Positions 13,372 to 20,600 of a stretch of 22,452 nt of DNA are shown in pieces. The stretch is from NCBI GenBank assembly GCA_937967805.1, contig CALBTC010000063.1:1-22452 (forward strand), read 5' to 3'. The translations under genes were made by a program, and so were the position numbers. Below the pieces are notes generated by a model that saw only the letters and a list, made by a program, of their open reading frames with translations, searched no databases and was not told the DNA's origin. The DNA comes from an uncultured Anaerolineaceae bacterium. Lineage in GTDB: Bacteria; Chloroflexota; Anaerolineae; Promineifilales; Promineifilaceae. Each line of letters begins with the position of its first letter. The first letter of the stretch is position 1.

Positions 13372-13794
13372 TTACTCGCCGTGGATAGTCACAACGAGAC
13401 TACGACTGCCGCCCCGGTTGCGGTGTTCGCACAAATAGATGCCTTGCCAGGTGCCCAGGTGGAAACGGCCGTCCTTCACCGGCAGCGTCACCGAACTGCC
13501 CAGCAGCACGGCTTTGATGTGGGCCGGCATATCGTCCGGTCCTTCGTAGGTGTGTACAAAATAGGGAGCGTTTTCTGGAGCCAGTTCATTAAAATGGCGT
13601 TCCATATCCTGCCGCACCGTCGGATCGGCATTCTCGTTCAGCGCCAGCGACGCTGACGTGTGTTGAATAAAGACGTGGGCCAACCCCACGCGAAAATCAC
13701 GCAGTACTGACAATTGCTCATAAATTTCGGCTGTTATCAAATGGAACCCGCGACCCCGTGCCGCCAATCTTATTTCCTTTTGAACCCAGGTCAT
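13372..13794 (-). CDS. yjbQ: YjbQ/UPF0047 family protein (secondary thiamine-phosphate synthase type)
   Basis: 140 residues, the family length. The conserved blocks are H-T-S-A-S-L-A-L-N-E-N-A-D-P-T-V-R-Q-D-M (45-64), M-P-A-H-I-K (89-94), G-T-W-Q-G-I-Y-L-C-E-H-R (114-125) and the closing R-S-L-V-V-T-I-H-G. The fold is a small beta-sandwich that forms a trimer. Some members show weak thiamine-phosphate synthase activity, and the true cellular role is unsettled. GAGGGAGAG precedes the ATG. It is divergently oriented from the molybdenum hydroxylase operon and followed by a GCAAAG hairpin that would separate it from the SDR gene downstream. Confidence 0.93.
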   Translation of the reverse strand: MTWVQKEIRLAARGRGFHLITAEIYEQLSVLRDFRVGLAHVFIQHTSASLALNENADPTVRQDMERHFNELAPENAPYFVHTYEGPDDMPAHIKAVLLGSSVTLPVKDGRFHLGTWQGIYLCEHRNRGGSRSLVVTIHGE

Positions 13795-13874
13795 CGTCTC
13801 TCCCTCGCAAAACTGTACAAATCAACTAAGAATTAGATTAAGTTGTGCAATATATGTGCAAAACATGTTCGGAT

Positions 13875-13885
13875 TATGCTAGAAT
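13875..13885 (+). promoter_or_regulatory. Extended -10 promoter of the Mo-hydroxylase operon
   Basis: TATGCTAGAAT contains TG-N-TAGAAT, an extended -10 element that needs little -35 similarity. It gives a leader of about 35 nt before the ATG at 13927. Confidence 0.5.
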
Positions 13886-13926
13886 ACCCGCAGCTTATTC
13901 ACAATGTTACTTGGAAAAAAGAAATC

Positions 13927-14415
13927 ATGAAACTAAGAATCAATGGAATTGAACACGAGATTGCCCAAGACCCGCCGCGCCCGCTGCTGTGGGTGCTGCG
14001 CGATGAGCTTGGCCTAACCGGCACCAAATATGGCTGCGGCGCCGGCATTTGTGGCGCCTGCACCGTCCACATCAATGGCGAAGCGGTGCGCAGCTGTGTG
14101 ACCCCGCTCACCCAGGTCGAAGGTGAAATAAAAACTATCGAAGGGCTTTCCACCATGGCGGCCGACGGCACCATCGCGTTACACCCGGTGCAGCAGGCGT
14201 TTTTGGAAGACCAGGTGCCGCAGTGCAGTTGGTGCATGAGCGGCCAGATGATGACGGCGGCTGCGTTTCTGGCACAAAATTCGGCGCCAACCGAAGAAGA
14301 AATCGTTGAAGCAATGAGCCAGAACTACTGCCGCTGTGGCTGCTACTTCCGCATTAAAGGCGCGGTGGCCAAAGCGGCCGTTCAGCTGGCGTCAGTGGAG
14401 GATACGGCCGTATGA
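13927..14415 (+). CDS. (2Fe-2S) subunit of a xanthine dehydrogenase-family enzyme (IorA-like)
   Basis: 162 residues from the ATG at 13927, where homologues start (M-K-L-R-I-N-G); the frame extends to 13843 but that would cross the promoter. The plant-type ferredoxin cluster uses C37, C42, C45 and C57 (Y-G-C-G-A-G-I-C-G-A-C). The second, helical cluster uses C100, C103, C135 and C137 (Q-C-S-W-C...Y-C-R-C-G-C-Y). The two clusters pass electrons from the molybdenum site to an acceptor. Its stop overlaps the start of the large subunit gene by 4 nt (ATGA). There is no FAD subunit nearby, as expected for the two-subunit isoquinoline 1-oxidoreductase/aldehyde dehydrogenase type. Confidence 0.92.
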   Translation: MKLRINGIEHEIAQDPPRPLLWVLRDELGLTGTKYGCGAGICGACTVHINGEAVRSCVTPLTQVEGEIKTIEGLSTMAADGTIALHPVQQAFLEDQVPQCSWCMSGQMMTAAAFLAQNSAPTEEEIVEAMSQNYCRCGCYFRIKGAVAKAAVQLASVEDTAV

Positions 14416-16598
14416 CCACCCAGGACGCTTCCCAAAGCAATGTGAAAAAGTGGCGCGTCTCCCGCCGAGGCTTCCTCATCGGGCTGGGCGCTACCGCAGC
14501 GGCCGTTGCCGTTGGCGTGCCCATCGGCCTGCCCCGCGCCCGCCTGGCGATTGCCAATATGGTCGCCGAAGGCGGCTCTTTCGGCGGCATCACCGCCCCG
14601 CCCACCAGTTGGTTTGAGATCAGCGCCGACAACCGGGTACGACTCTTTGTGCCCAAGGTCGAAATGGGCCAGGGTGTCCATACCTCCCTCACCCAAATTG
14701 CCGCCGAAGAGCTGGAAGTTGACTGGCAGCAGATTGAGGTGGTGCAGGCCGGAACCGATCAGGGACTCAACGATGGCGCAGGCACCGGCAACAGCAACTC
14801 CGTTTCCAGCACCTTCACCCCCATTCGCGAAGCGGCCGCCACCCTGCGCGAACTGCTGCGCCGCGATGCCGCCGCACAGCTAGGCGTACCCGCCGCCAGC
14901 CTCAGCGCAGCTGCTGGCACCTTCACCGCCAACAATGATCCAGGCAAATCCATCACCTATGGCGAGATCGTGGCCAATGCCGACGTCGCCAGTTGGGAAA
15001 TCCCCGAAGAAGCGCCCGCCCTCAAACCCGTCAGCGAATTCCGCTACGTGGGCAAAGCGACGCCCCGCATTGATTTTGAAAGCAAGCTCACCGGCCAGGC
15101 CCGGTACGGCTACGACGTGCGGCTGCCCAACATGCTGTACGGCGCGGTGGCCCGTCCTCGCACCATCGAGGGCAGGCTGGTGCGCGCCGCCGCCGGCGAG
15201 GCGCCCAACCGCCCCGGCGTGGTCGCCGTGGTGGCTGTGGATGATTTTGCCGGGGTTGCCGCTGAATCGCGCCTGCAGGCGTACGCCGGTGTGGGCAACA
15301 TGGAGCTGGAATGGGAAGACGGCCGTCTCTGGCAGCAGTCTGAAATTGACGAAGTCGTCACTGTGGGCAACGGCACGCGCGTCGTGGTCCAAAAAGAGGG
15401 CGACGTGGCCGACTTGCTCGATGGCGACGTACTCACGGCCGAATTCCGCACCCCCCTGGCCGCCCACGCCCACCTGGAACCACAGGCGGCGCTGGTGGAC
15501 GTGCAGGCCGACAAGGTTACCGCCTGGGTCTCTACCCAATCCGCCTTTGTGGTTCGTGGCGAGCTGGCAGAAGCTTTGGGCATGCCGGAAGAGCAGATCG
15601 AAGTGATCCCTACCTACCTGGGCGGCGGCTTTGGCCGCAAGCTCAACGTGGAATCGGCCCGGGAAGCGGCCATTTTGTCCAGGGCGGCGGGGCGACCAGT
15701 ACACATAGGCTGGAACCGGGCCGAAGATATGCGCCACGGCTTTTTCCGGCCGTCCACACATCATGTTTTGAAAGGGCGATTGGATGGCAACGGCCGTATC
15801 CAGGCCTTGCAGCACGAAATCGCCAGCGGTGATGTGCTCTTCTCCTTCTTTCCCGGTATCGCTTCGGCCGTTGTGGGGGCCGACTTTGGCGCCTACCGCG
15901 GGGCGCGTCTGGAATATGACGGCATCCCTAACCGGCAGCTTGTCAGCTACCGCACGCCGCTGCCAGTGCCCACCGGCCCCTGGCGCGGCCTGGGGCTGCT
16001 GGCCAGCACCTTTGCCATCGAAAGCTTTATGGACGACATGGCCCACGCTGCCGGCATCGATCCGCTGCAGTTTCGCCTGAACCACCTCACCAACAGCGAA
16101 CTGAGCAGCCGCTTCCGCACTGCTTTGGAAACGGCCGCAGAGATGGCCAACTGGGGCGGCAGCCTGACTGAAGGGCACGCGCTCGGCCTGGCTATGAATA
16201 TCGACGCCAAAACGGTGGTGGCCCAAATTGCGGAAGTCTCCGTGGCCGATGATCAGATCCGGGTGCACAACGTCTACTGCGCCATGGACCCTGGCCTGGT
16301 CATCAACCCCGATGGAGCCATCGCTCAAGCGCAAGGGGCCATCATCATGGGGCTTAGCTCGACGTTTTTCGAGGAAATTACGGTGAAGGATGGCGTCATC
16401 GACGCGGCCAACTTTGACCGGTATCCGCTGCTCACTATCAAGGAAACGCCGGATATTCAGGTAAAGCTGCTGCCAAGCGGTGACGAACCGTTTGGCATTG
16501 GCGAACCGCCCCTGGGCCCTATTGCGGCGGCGGTTGGCAACGGGGTGTTCGCCTTGACGGGCCGGCGGCTGACGCGATTGCCCATGCGGTTGGCATAA
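14412..16598 (+). CDS. Tat-exported molybdopterin subunit, xanthine dehydrogenase family (IorB-like)
   Basis: 728 residues. A Tat signal (S-R-R-G-F-L, 17-22, then an Ala/Gly-rich hydrophobic stretch to about 40) sends the folded holoenzyme, with its small subunit, across the membrane. Molybdenum-cofactor contacts include M-G-Q-G-V-H-T (85-91), H-L-E-P-Q (354-358) and G-G-G-F-G-R-K (404-410). The catalytic Glu is E698 in G-I-G-E-P-P-L-G-P-I-A. This arrangement fits the IorB-type hydroxylases acting on N-heterocycles or aldehydes with a membrane electron acceptor. The substrate is not readable from sequence. No XdhC/MocA-type maturation gene or cytochrome c is in the window. A 594-codon antisense frame across this gene is a composition shadow. 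Confidence 0.92.
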   Translation: MTTQDASQSNVKKWRVSRRGFLIGLGATAAAVAVGVPIGLPRARLAIANMVAEGGSFGGITAPPTSWFEISADNRVRLFVPKVEMGQGVHTSLTQIAAEELEVDWQQIEVVQAGTDQGLNDGAGTGNSNSVSSTFTPIREAAATLRELLRRDAAAQLGVPAASLSAAAGTFTANNDPGKSITYGEIVANADVASWEIPEEAPALKPVSEFRYVGKATPRIDFESKLTGQARYGYDVRLPNMLYGAVARPRTIEGRLVRAAAGEAPNRPGVVAVVAVDDFAGVAAESRLQAYAGVGNMELEWEDGRLWQQSEIDEVVTVGNGTRVVVQKEGDVADLLDGDVLTAEFRTPLAAHAHLEPQAALVDVQADKVTAWVSTQSAFVVRGELAEALGMPEEQIEVIPTYLGGGFGRKLNVESAREAAILSRAAGRPVHIGWNRAEDMRHGFFRPSTHHVLKGRLDGNGRIQALQHEIASGDVLFSFFPGIASAVVGADFGAYRGARLEYDGIPNRQLVSYRTPLPVPTGPWRGLGLLASTFAIESFMDDMAHAAGIDPLQFRLNHLTNSELSSRFRTALETAAEMANWGGSLTEGHALGLAMNIDAKTVVAQIAEVSVADDQIRVHNVYCAMDPGLVINPDGAIAQAQGAIIMGLSSTFFEEITVKDGVIDAANFDRYPLLTIKETPDIQVKLLPSGDEPFGIGEPPLGPIAAAVGNGVFALTGRRLTRLPMRLA

Positions 16599-16750
16599 AA
16601 ACAGAGGCGTTTCCGATGAGCGGGGCACACCACCATGAATGGAAATCTCACGCCAAGCCGCCACCGCAAATAACGACGGCTATCTCTATTACACCAATAC
16701 TCGTTGTCATTTTTCCCTATCCTGCCATCGGAATTGTGCGGACGGCTTGG

Positions 16751-16795
16751 AGTAAGCGGCCTTCCAATCAGGTAAGTAATTGTTGGCCGCTTACT
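16751..16795. terminator. 11-bp perfect inverted repeat between convergent genes
   Basis: AGTAAGCGGCC (16751-16761) and GGCCGCTTACT (16785-16795) pair perfectly around a 23-nt loop and reach into the stop codon of the L,D-transpeptidase gene. It has no T tract, so it may act as a bidirectional stem-loop rather than a classic terminator. Confidence 0.5.
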
Positions 16796-18456
16796 TAGGG
16801 CAGAATTTCTACAATCACGCCCTGCTCGGCCCATTCGTACAGTTGGGCCGCATTTTCGTTGCTCAACAGTATACACCCATAGGTTACAGGCGTGCCCAAA
16901 TTGTTGGTCCAGAGCAGATTAGCCCCGTCGCGGGTGGGGAAGCCGTGGAAGCCGTTCATGAACTCCACGTTGGGCGCAGGCTGGTAAATGCCCATGAAGT
17001 TGGGCATCCACAAATCCCAGTTAGCGGCGTAGGCGTTGCGTTCGTGGGTCTGAATTTGGAAGACGCCGGGCGCAGTTGGGCTGGAAGCGATGCCGGTGCT
17101 GGCCGGCCATTCCCACTTGAGCGCGCCGTTTTCATACACCCAGGCACGCTGCTGGCTGATACTCACCACCACGCGCTTGCCGTCTATGACCGGGTACGGC
17201 AGCAGAGCGTCCGGCGAGGGGATGGTGATGCTTTGGCCGACGGTGAGCGCGTCACCGATGCCGGGGTTGGCGGCCTGAATCCAGGGATAGGGAATGCCCA
17301 CCTTACGGCCGATTCCGGCAAACGTATCCCCCGGCTGCACCACGTACTGGCTGGGGCTGTGGTAAATGCGCAGGCTGATATTTTCCTGCTGATTTTTGAT
17401 GGCCTCGGTAACGGCCGTTAACGTCAATTCATCATCCAGGTATCGGTTCTCACCCAGCGCCGCATTGCGGTCGGCAAAAAATTGGTCTGCTTTATCCGGG
17501 TCAATTGTCCAGTTGAACTGGGTTGGAATGTTGGGATCAACCGCCAGCGTGAGCCAATTGCCCCATACCTGCGGGCCAACCACCCAGCTTACCGCTTCGT
17601 CGCGCACCGGGTCGGTGGCATTAATGGTGATGGTAGTGCTCAGCAGCGTTTCTGCCTGGGCGACAAAGCCACTTACGTCGGTAATGGCCGGGGCAACCGG
17701 CTGCATCACCAGCGGGATTTCGCCTATTTGGGCAGCGGTTGTGCTGCTTTGCGCCAGAGTGGCAACGGTGGCGGCCACGTCCAGCGACCGCCCATCAGCG
17801 GGTGGTGTGGTGCGCACCTGTCCATTTTCAATCAGCAGCCCGGCATTCACCGGCGCGACTGCCAGTTCGGCGGCGCGGTTTTGCAGGTATGCCTGAGCAG
17901 CGACCGTATCCAGCACCCAGCTTGGCTCCACAGCCATCGCGCCGGTTTGGATGAATTCAAGCCACGCCTCGGGGGTACGGCCGTACGCGTGGGCACTTTT
18001 CGCCGTCGCCGCGGCATCCAGCGTCAGGCCCAACTCGGCCGGGGAGACCAGCCAGAAGGTGTCCTGGTACGTCAGGCGGAGGGTCTGCTGGCTGCTGTTG
18101 TTTTGCAGCGCCGCCGCCGCTTCGGCCTGGGTCAGGCGGCCAACATCTACGCCCATCACCTGCACGCCGGGCAGCACCAGGTCGCTCATGTAGATGAGGC
18201 CGGCGCCGGCAAGCGTGATGAAACCGACGGTCAACAGTGCCAGCAGGACGAAGCCGAGGAATATGTATTTGAGCAACGGCCGTTGCCGCCGACCAGTTGG
18301 CAGCGCTTGTGGCTGGGTCGTGGCTGCCGGAAACCATAGTTCAGTGGGCGCGTCGGCCAATGAATGAACTTGAGCCGGCGTGGCCGCTTCAGCCGCCGCC
18401 CGCTGCGGCACATTCGGTCTACGGAAAAATTGGGTTTTGAGTTCGCTTGTGTGCAT
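16795..18456 (-). CDS. L,D-transpeptidase (YkuD) with LysM and YoaR/VanW-type peptidoglycan-binding domains
   Basis: 553 residues from the ATG at 18456 (AGGA 8 nt upstream; an ATG at 18474 has none). A cytoplasmic tail is followed by one membrane helix (about 64-90), then an extracytoplasmic part: a VanW/YoaR-associated peptidoglycan-binding domain (from G-V-Q-V-M-G-V-D-V-G, about 97), a second similar stretch, LysM (Y-V-V-Q-P-G-D-T-F-A-G-I..., about 371-413) and YkuD (about 426-553). YkuD enzymes make 3-3 peptidoglycan crosslinks or attach proteins. Cys528 is the nucleophile candidate and H504 lies in F-H-G-F-P. The motif around Cys is T-Y-G-C-I-L-L instead of the usual S/T-H-G-C-x-R/N, so the usual His before Gly is Tyr and the Arg/Asn is Leu. 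Envelope enzyme; activity needs checking because of this change. Confidence 0.88.
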   Translation of the reverse strand: MHTSELKTQFFRRPNVPQRAAAEAATPAQVHSLADAPTELWFPAATTQPQALPTGRRQRPLLKYIFLGFVLLALLTVGFITLAGAGLIYMSDLVLPGVQVMGVDVGRLTQAEAAAALQNNSSQQTLRLTYQDTFWLVSPAELGLTLDAAATAKSAHAYGRTPEAWLEFIQTGAMAVEPSWVLDTVAAQAYLQNRAAELAVAPVNAGLLIENGQVRTTPPADGRSLDVAATVATLAQSSTTAAQIGEIPLVMQPVAPAITDVSGFVAQAETLLSTTITINATDPVRDEAVSWVVGPQVWGNWLTLAVDPNIPTQFNWTIDPDKADQFFADRNAALGENRYLDDELTLTAVTEAIKNQQENISLRIYHSPSQYVVQPGDTFAGIGRKVGIPYPWIQAANPGIGDALTVGQSITIPSPDALLPYPVIDGKRVVVSISQQRAWVYENGALKWEWPASTGIASSPTAPGVFQIQTHERNAYAANWDLWMPNFMGIYQPAPNVEFMNGFHGFPTRDGANLLWTNNLGTPVTYGCILLSNENAAQLYEWAEQGVIVEILP

Positions 18457-18566
18457 CGAAAAAATCCTAATCATACAATTTATGAATAATGCCAGTATGC
18501 CGGACCTTAAGCCAACTTACTTGACGCTTCCCTGATTGCCACTATGCTGCAAAGCTACGCCAGCGG

Positions 18567-18615
18567 GTTTGTTGCGATCCCCACGGCCGTCAATCGCCAG
18601 GGAACCGCAACAAAC
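18567..18615. terminator. Long stem-loop after the PA14/golvesin gene
   Basis: GTTTGTTGCG (18567-18576) and CGCAACAAAC (18606-18615) pair perfectly. As minus-strand RNA the stem extends by six more pairs (GUUCCC with GGGGAU, wobbles included) around a 17-nt loop that contains ACGGCCGT. It starts 12 nt past the stop codon. No U tract follows. Confidence 0.55.
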
Positions 18616-18626
18616 AGCAAGAAAAT

Positions 18627-19931
18627 TTATCTGGCTTCCCACTTCACGGCGTCAAAGCCAACGATGCGGGAGAGGTAGCTTTCACCGGTCACGTCTGCCA
18701 GGGAAACGTAGTCGCTGCTGCTGCCCCGGAACCAGTAAGTGCCCAAAGAAACCCACTGATCGCTGTAGACCATCTGGTTGACCACCTTCAGGGTAAACCC
18801 GTCCCGGTGCGACACCCAGTAGCGGGCCGAGGTGGTGGTAGCATTCTTCGATGGAATAAAGACGAACACCTCATACCGGCCGGCTGTCAGCGATGGATAC
18901 CAGCGCGCCCAGTTATAGTTGCTGCGGGCGTAATCGTTGTTGTAGGTCCAGATCATGCCGCTGTTGTAGCCTGCCGTTGAACTGCGCCAGGATGACGCAG
19001 CACCACCTGTCACAAACCCTGGGCTACTGTTGTCGACGATGAGACCGCCGCTGGGTGGTGGCGGTGGTGGCGGAGTGCCTGTATCCAGCGCCCAGTTGAG
19101 TTGGGCAACAGCCAGGCCACCGTTCTCGTAATACTCCATTTTGATGGGTGCGCTGCCAGACAGATACAGCACGCCTGAGTAGGTCGCGGCGGCTTGGTCC
19201 TTCCACTGATCGATCAACAAATGGCCGTTGACCCACAGGCGCACGCCGTCATCTGCCGTGGTGGTGAAGCGGTAGGAACCGGCCGGGAAGTTAACCGTTC
19301 GTGTCCAGCGCACCGAGAAGCTGTCGGCCGGCAGGCCGTTGGCAGGAGCGCCATTGCCCCAGTTGAAGTTGATGTTGGCGTCGTCGCGCACCAGTTTGGG
19401 TGAGCCGGCCAGGGTGCGGTTGTTAAAGTATTCGCCGCGCCAGTTGACAATGTCGTTGGGTTTGGGCGCCCAGCTGAGTTTGGCCACGGCAAAACCGCCG
19501 TTTTCGTAATATTCCACCACAACGTAGTGATGCCCGGCGGACAAATTGATGTCGGCGGTGAAGGTTTGGGCAGGATGGTCGCTCCACTGGTTGATGATGA
19601 GGGTGTTGTCGATGTAGACGCGAATGCCGTCATCGGCCGTGGCGGTAAAGCGGTAGGTGCCGCCGGCTACGTCGATATATTTGGACCAGCGGGCGGAGAA
19701 GCCGTCGGCGGGCAGGCCGCTGGGGCCGCCCATGCCCCAATCCCAGTTGATGTCGGTTTCGGCCGTTTGCACCACGGCGTTGCCGGTCAGGGTCTTATTG
19801 TTCCAATAGGAAACCTGCCAGAACGAATCGGAATGCTGGCCGGTAGGTCCATCCTGAGCCAGGGCAGTTTGCTGAAACAGCAGCAAGCCGATTAATAATG
19901 CCAATACAAATAATTTAAGCTTACGGTACAT
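18627..19931 (-). CDS. Secreted protein with two PA14 domains and a golvesin-like C-terminal domain
   Basis: 434 residues from the ATG at 19931, which has AGGAGG 6 nt upstream (the frame extends to 19958 without support). A Sec signal peptide (1-25, likely cleaved after A-L-A) is followed by PA14 domain 1 (about 36-155) and PA14 domain 2 (about 163-281). Each has the T-A-D-D-G sugar/calcium-type loop (D99-D100 and D227-D228) and the E-Y-Y-E-N-G-G motif. A run of seven prolines (287-293) then leads to a golvesin/Xly carbohydrate-binding-like domain (about 298-434; I-V-D-N-S-S-P-G-F to V-G-F-D-A-V-K-W). PA14 and golvesin domains bind glycans, so this is probably a cell-surface or extracellular carbohydrate-binding protein without a catalytic domain. 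It lies upstream of, and in line with, the L,D-transpeptidase gene. Confidence 0.88.
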   Translation of the reverse strand: MYRKLKLFVLALLIGLLLFQQTALAQDGPTGQHSDSFWQVSYWNNKTLTGNAVVQTAETDINWDWGMGGPSGLPADGFSARWSKYIDVAGGTYRFTATADDGIRVYIDNTLIINQWSDHPAQTFTADINLSAGHHYVVVEYYENGGFAVAKLSWAPKPNDIVNWRGEYFNNRTLAGSPKLVRDDANINFNWGNGAPANGLPADSFSVRWTRTVNFPAGSYRFTTTADDGVRLWVNGHLLIDQWKDQAAATYSGVLYLSGSAPIKMEYYENGGLAVAQLNWALDTGTPPPPPPPSGGLIVDNSSPGFVTGGAASSWRSSTAGYNSGMIWTYNNDYARSNYNWARWYPSLTAGRYEVFVFIPSKNATTTSARYWVSHRDGFTLKVVNQMVYSDQWVSLGTYWFRGSSSDYVSLADVTGESYLSRIVGFDAVKWEAR

Positions 19932-19980
19932 GAGTTGCCTCCTATACATAGAACACACTACAACATTAATTTATCTTGGC

Positions 19981-20042
19981 GGTGCGACGCACTTCAATGC
20001 GCAAAATTTATTTGCTTTGTTTTAACGCAAGTGCGTCGCGCC
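19981..20042. repeat. Imperfect 62-nt inverted repeat (MITE/REP-like)
   Basis: GGTGCGACGCACTT (19981-19994) and AAGTGCGTCGCGCC (20029-20042) pair with one wobble position. Inside, TGCG-C-AAAA and TTTT-AA-CGCA continue the stem. The block CTTCAA...GCGCAAAAT inside it is shared with the 48-nt element at 5340. Confidence 0.6.
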
Positions 20043-20106
20043 ATTATGGAATTGTCGTGTGGAAACGGCCGTTTATAACACCCCCATCTTCTTATTCACG
20101 CCCCCT

Positions 20107-20391
20107 TCACGGCTGGTCACATCCGGCCCAGGTGCCGTTGAATAGATTCAGCACTATCCCCTGCCGAAACACGCAGTTCCAGGTTCAGGTTGGTATTGAA
20201 AGTTGGTAGTTTAGGGTCAGACTGTCGCCGGGGTAGTAAATTTCGGTAATTGGCGTGTAACTAATGATGGCTGCCTGCTGGGGTACATGGGTTGTCGTTG
20301 GGAAAACGGGAGTGGCGTGGCCATAATCTGTACGCGGGTAGGCGCGGTTGTCGGTGCTGGCTGCTTCATCGTCGGCCAGCAGCAGGGTGAG
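20107..20391 (-). pseudogene. Possible remnant of a secreted or surface protein gene
   Basis: After an upstream TAA (20392-20394) a frame stays open for 68 codons without an ATG (L-T-L-L-L-A-D-D-E-A-A-S-T..., ...P-I-T-E-I-Y-Y-P-G-D-S-L-T-L-N-Y-Q-L). It stops at 20185-20187, then continues in frame for 25 codons (...L-F-N-G-T-W-A-G-C-D-Q-P) to 20107-20109. The Thr/Pro-rich then beta-like composition resembles an extracytoplasmic protein. A frameshift near 20190 is equally possible. No family is recognised; it may be noncoding. Confidence 0.3.
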
Positions 20392-20481
20392 TTAGGCTGT
20401 TATGCCAAAATTGTAGCAGAAGTGGGGTACGGCCGTTGGCCAGATTGGTTACAGCTCCCCTCTGAAACCTGCACGAAAATT

Positions 20482-20577
20482 AACCGCGAAGGACGCAAAG
20501 AGCGCAAAGTTTATTATTTCATCTCTTTGCGTTCCCTCGACGAGGCTCGGGACAAGCCTTTGCGCGCTTTGCGGTTC
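20482..20577. repeat. GCAAAG hairpin interrupted by a second repeat
   Basis: Left arm AACCGCGAAGGACGCAAAGA... (20482-20509) is identical over 28 nt to the reverse complement of 13342-13369. The right arm (20523-20577) is split by about 23 nt, CCTCGACGAGGCTCGGGACA..., near 20534-20556. That insert resembles the widespread bacterial repeat of the CTTCGACAAGCTCAGGACAA type. Confidence 0.75.
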
Positions 20578-20600
20578 AATCAGTTCTTGCAAATTTGGGG

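Larger units (their letters stand above)
19932..20600. other. Intergenic region with repeats and a possible gene remnant
   Basis: The longest gap in the window (669 nt). It contains a long inverted repeat next to the PA14 gene start, ACGGCCGT at 20065 and 20429, a possible decayed minus-strand reading frame and a composite GCAAAG hairpin. No intact gene or RNA gene is apparent. Confidence 0.6.

Noticed and set aside
14880..16664. 594-codon open frame on the minus strand opposite the molybdopterin subunit gene
   Set aside because: It is rich in His, Gly and Arg without family motifs, which is typical of the antisense frame of a GC-rich gene. The plus-strand protein has clear cofactor motifs.
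16616..16798. 60-codon plus-strand ORF after the Mo-hydroxylase operon
   Set aside because: Short, no convincing Shine-Dalgarno, overlaps the inverted repeat and the opposite gene's stop. It has one hydrophobic stretch but nothing recognisable; it might be a small membrane protein, but support is too thin.
1337..20577. Repeated short palindromes as a CRISPR array
   Set aside because: Copies are kilobases apart, differ in sequence and have no regular spacers; no cas gene is present.
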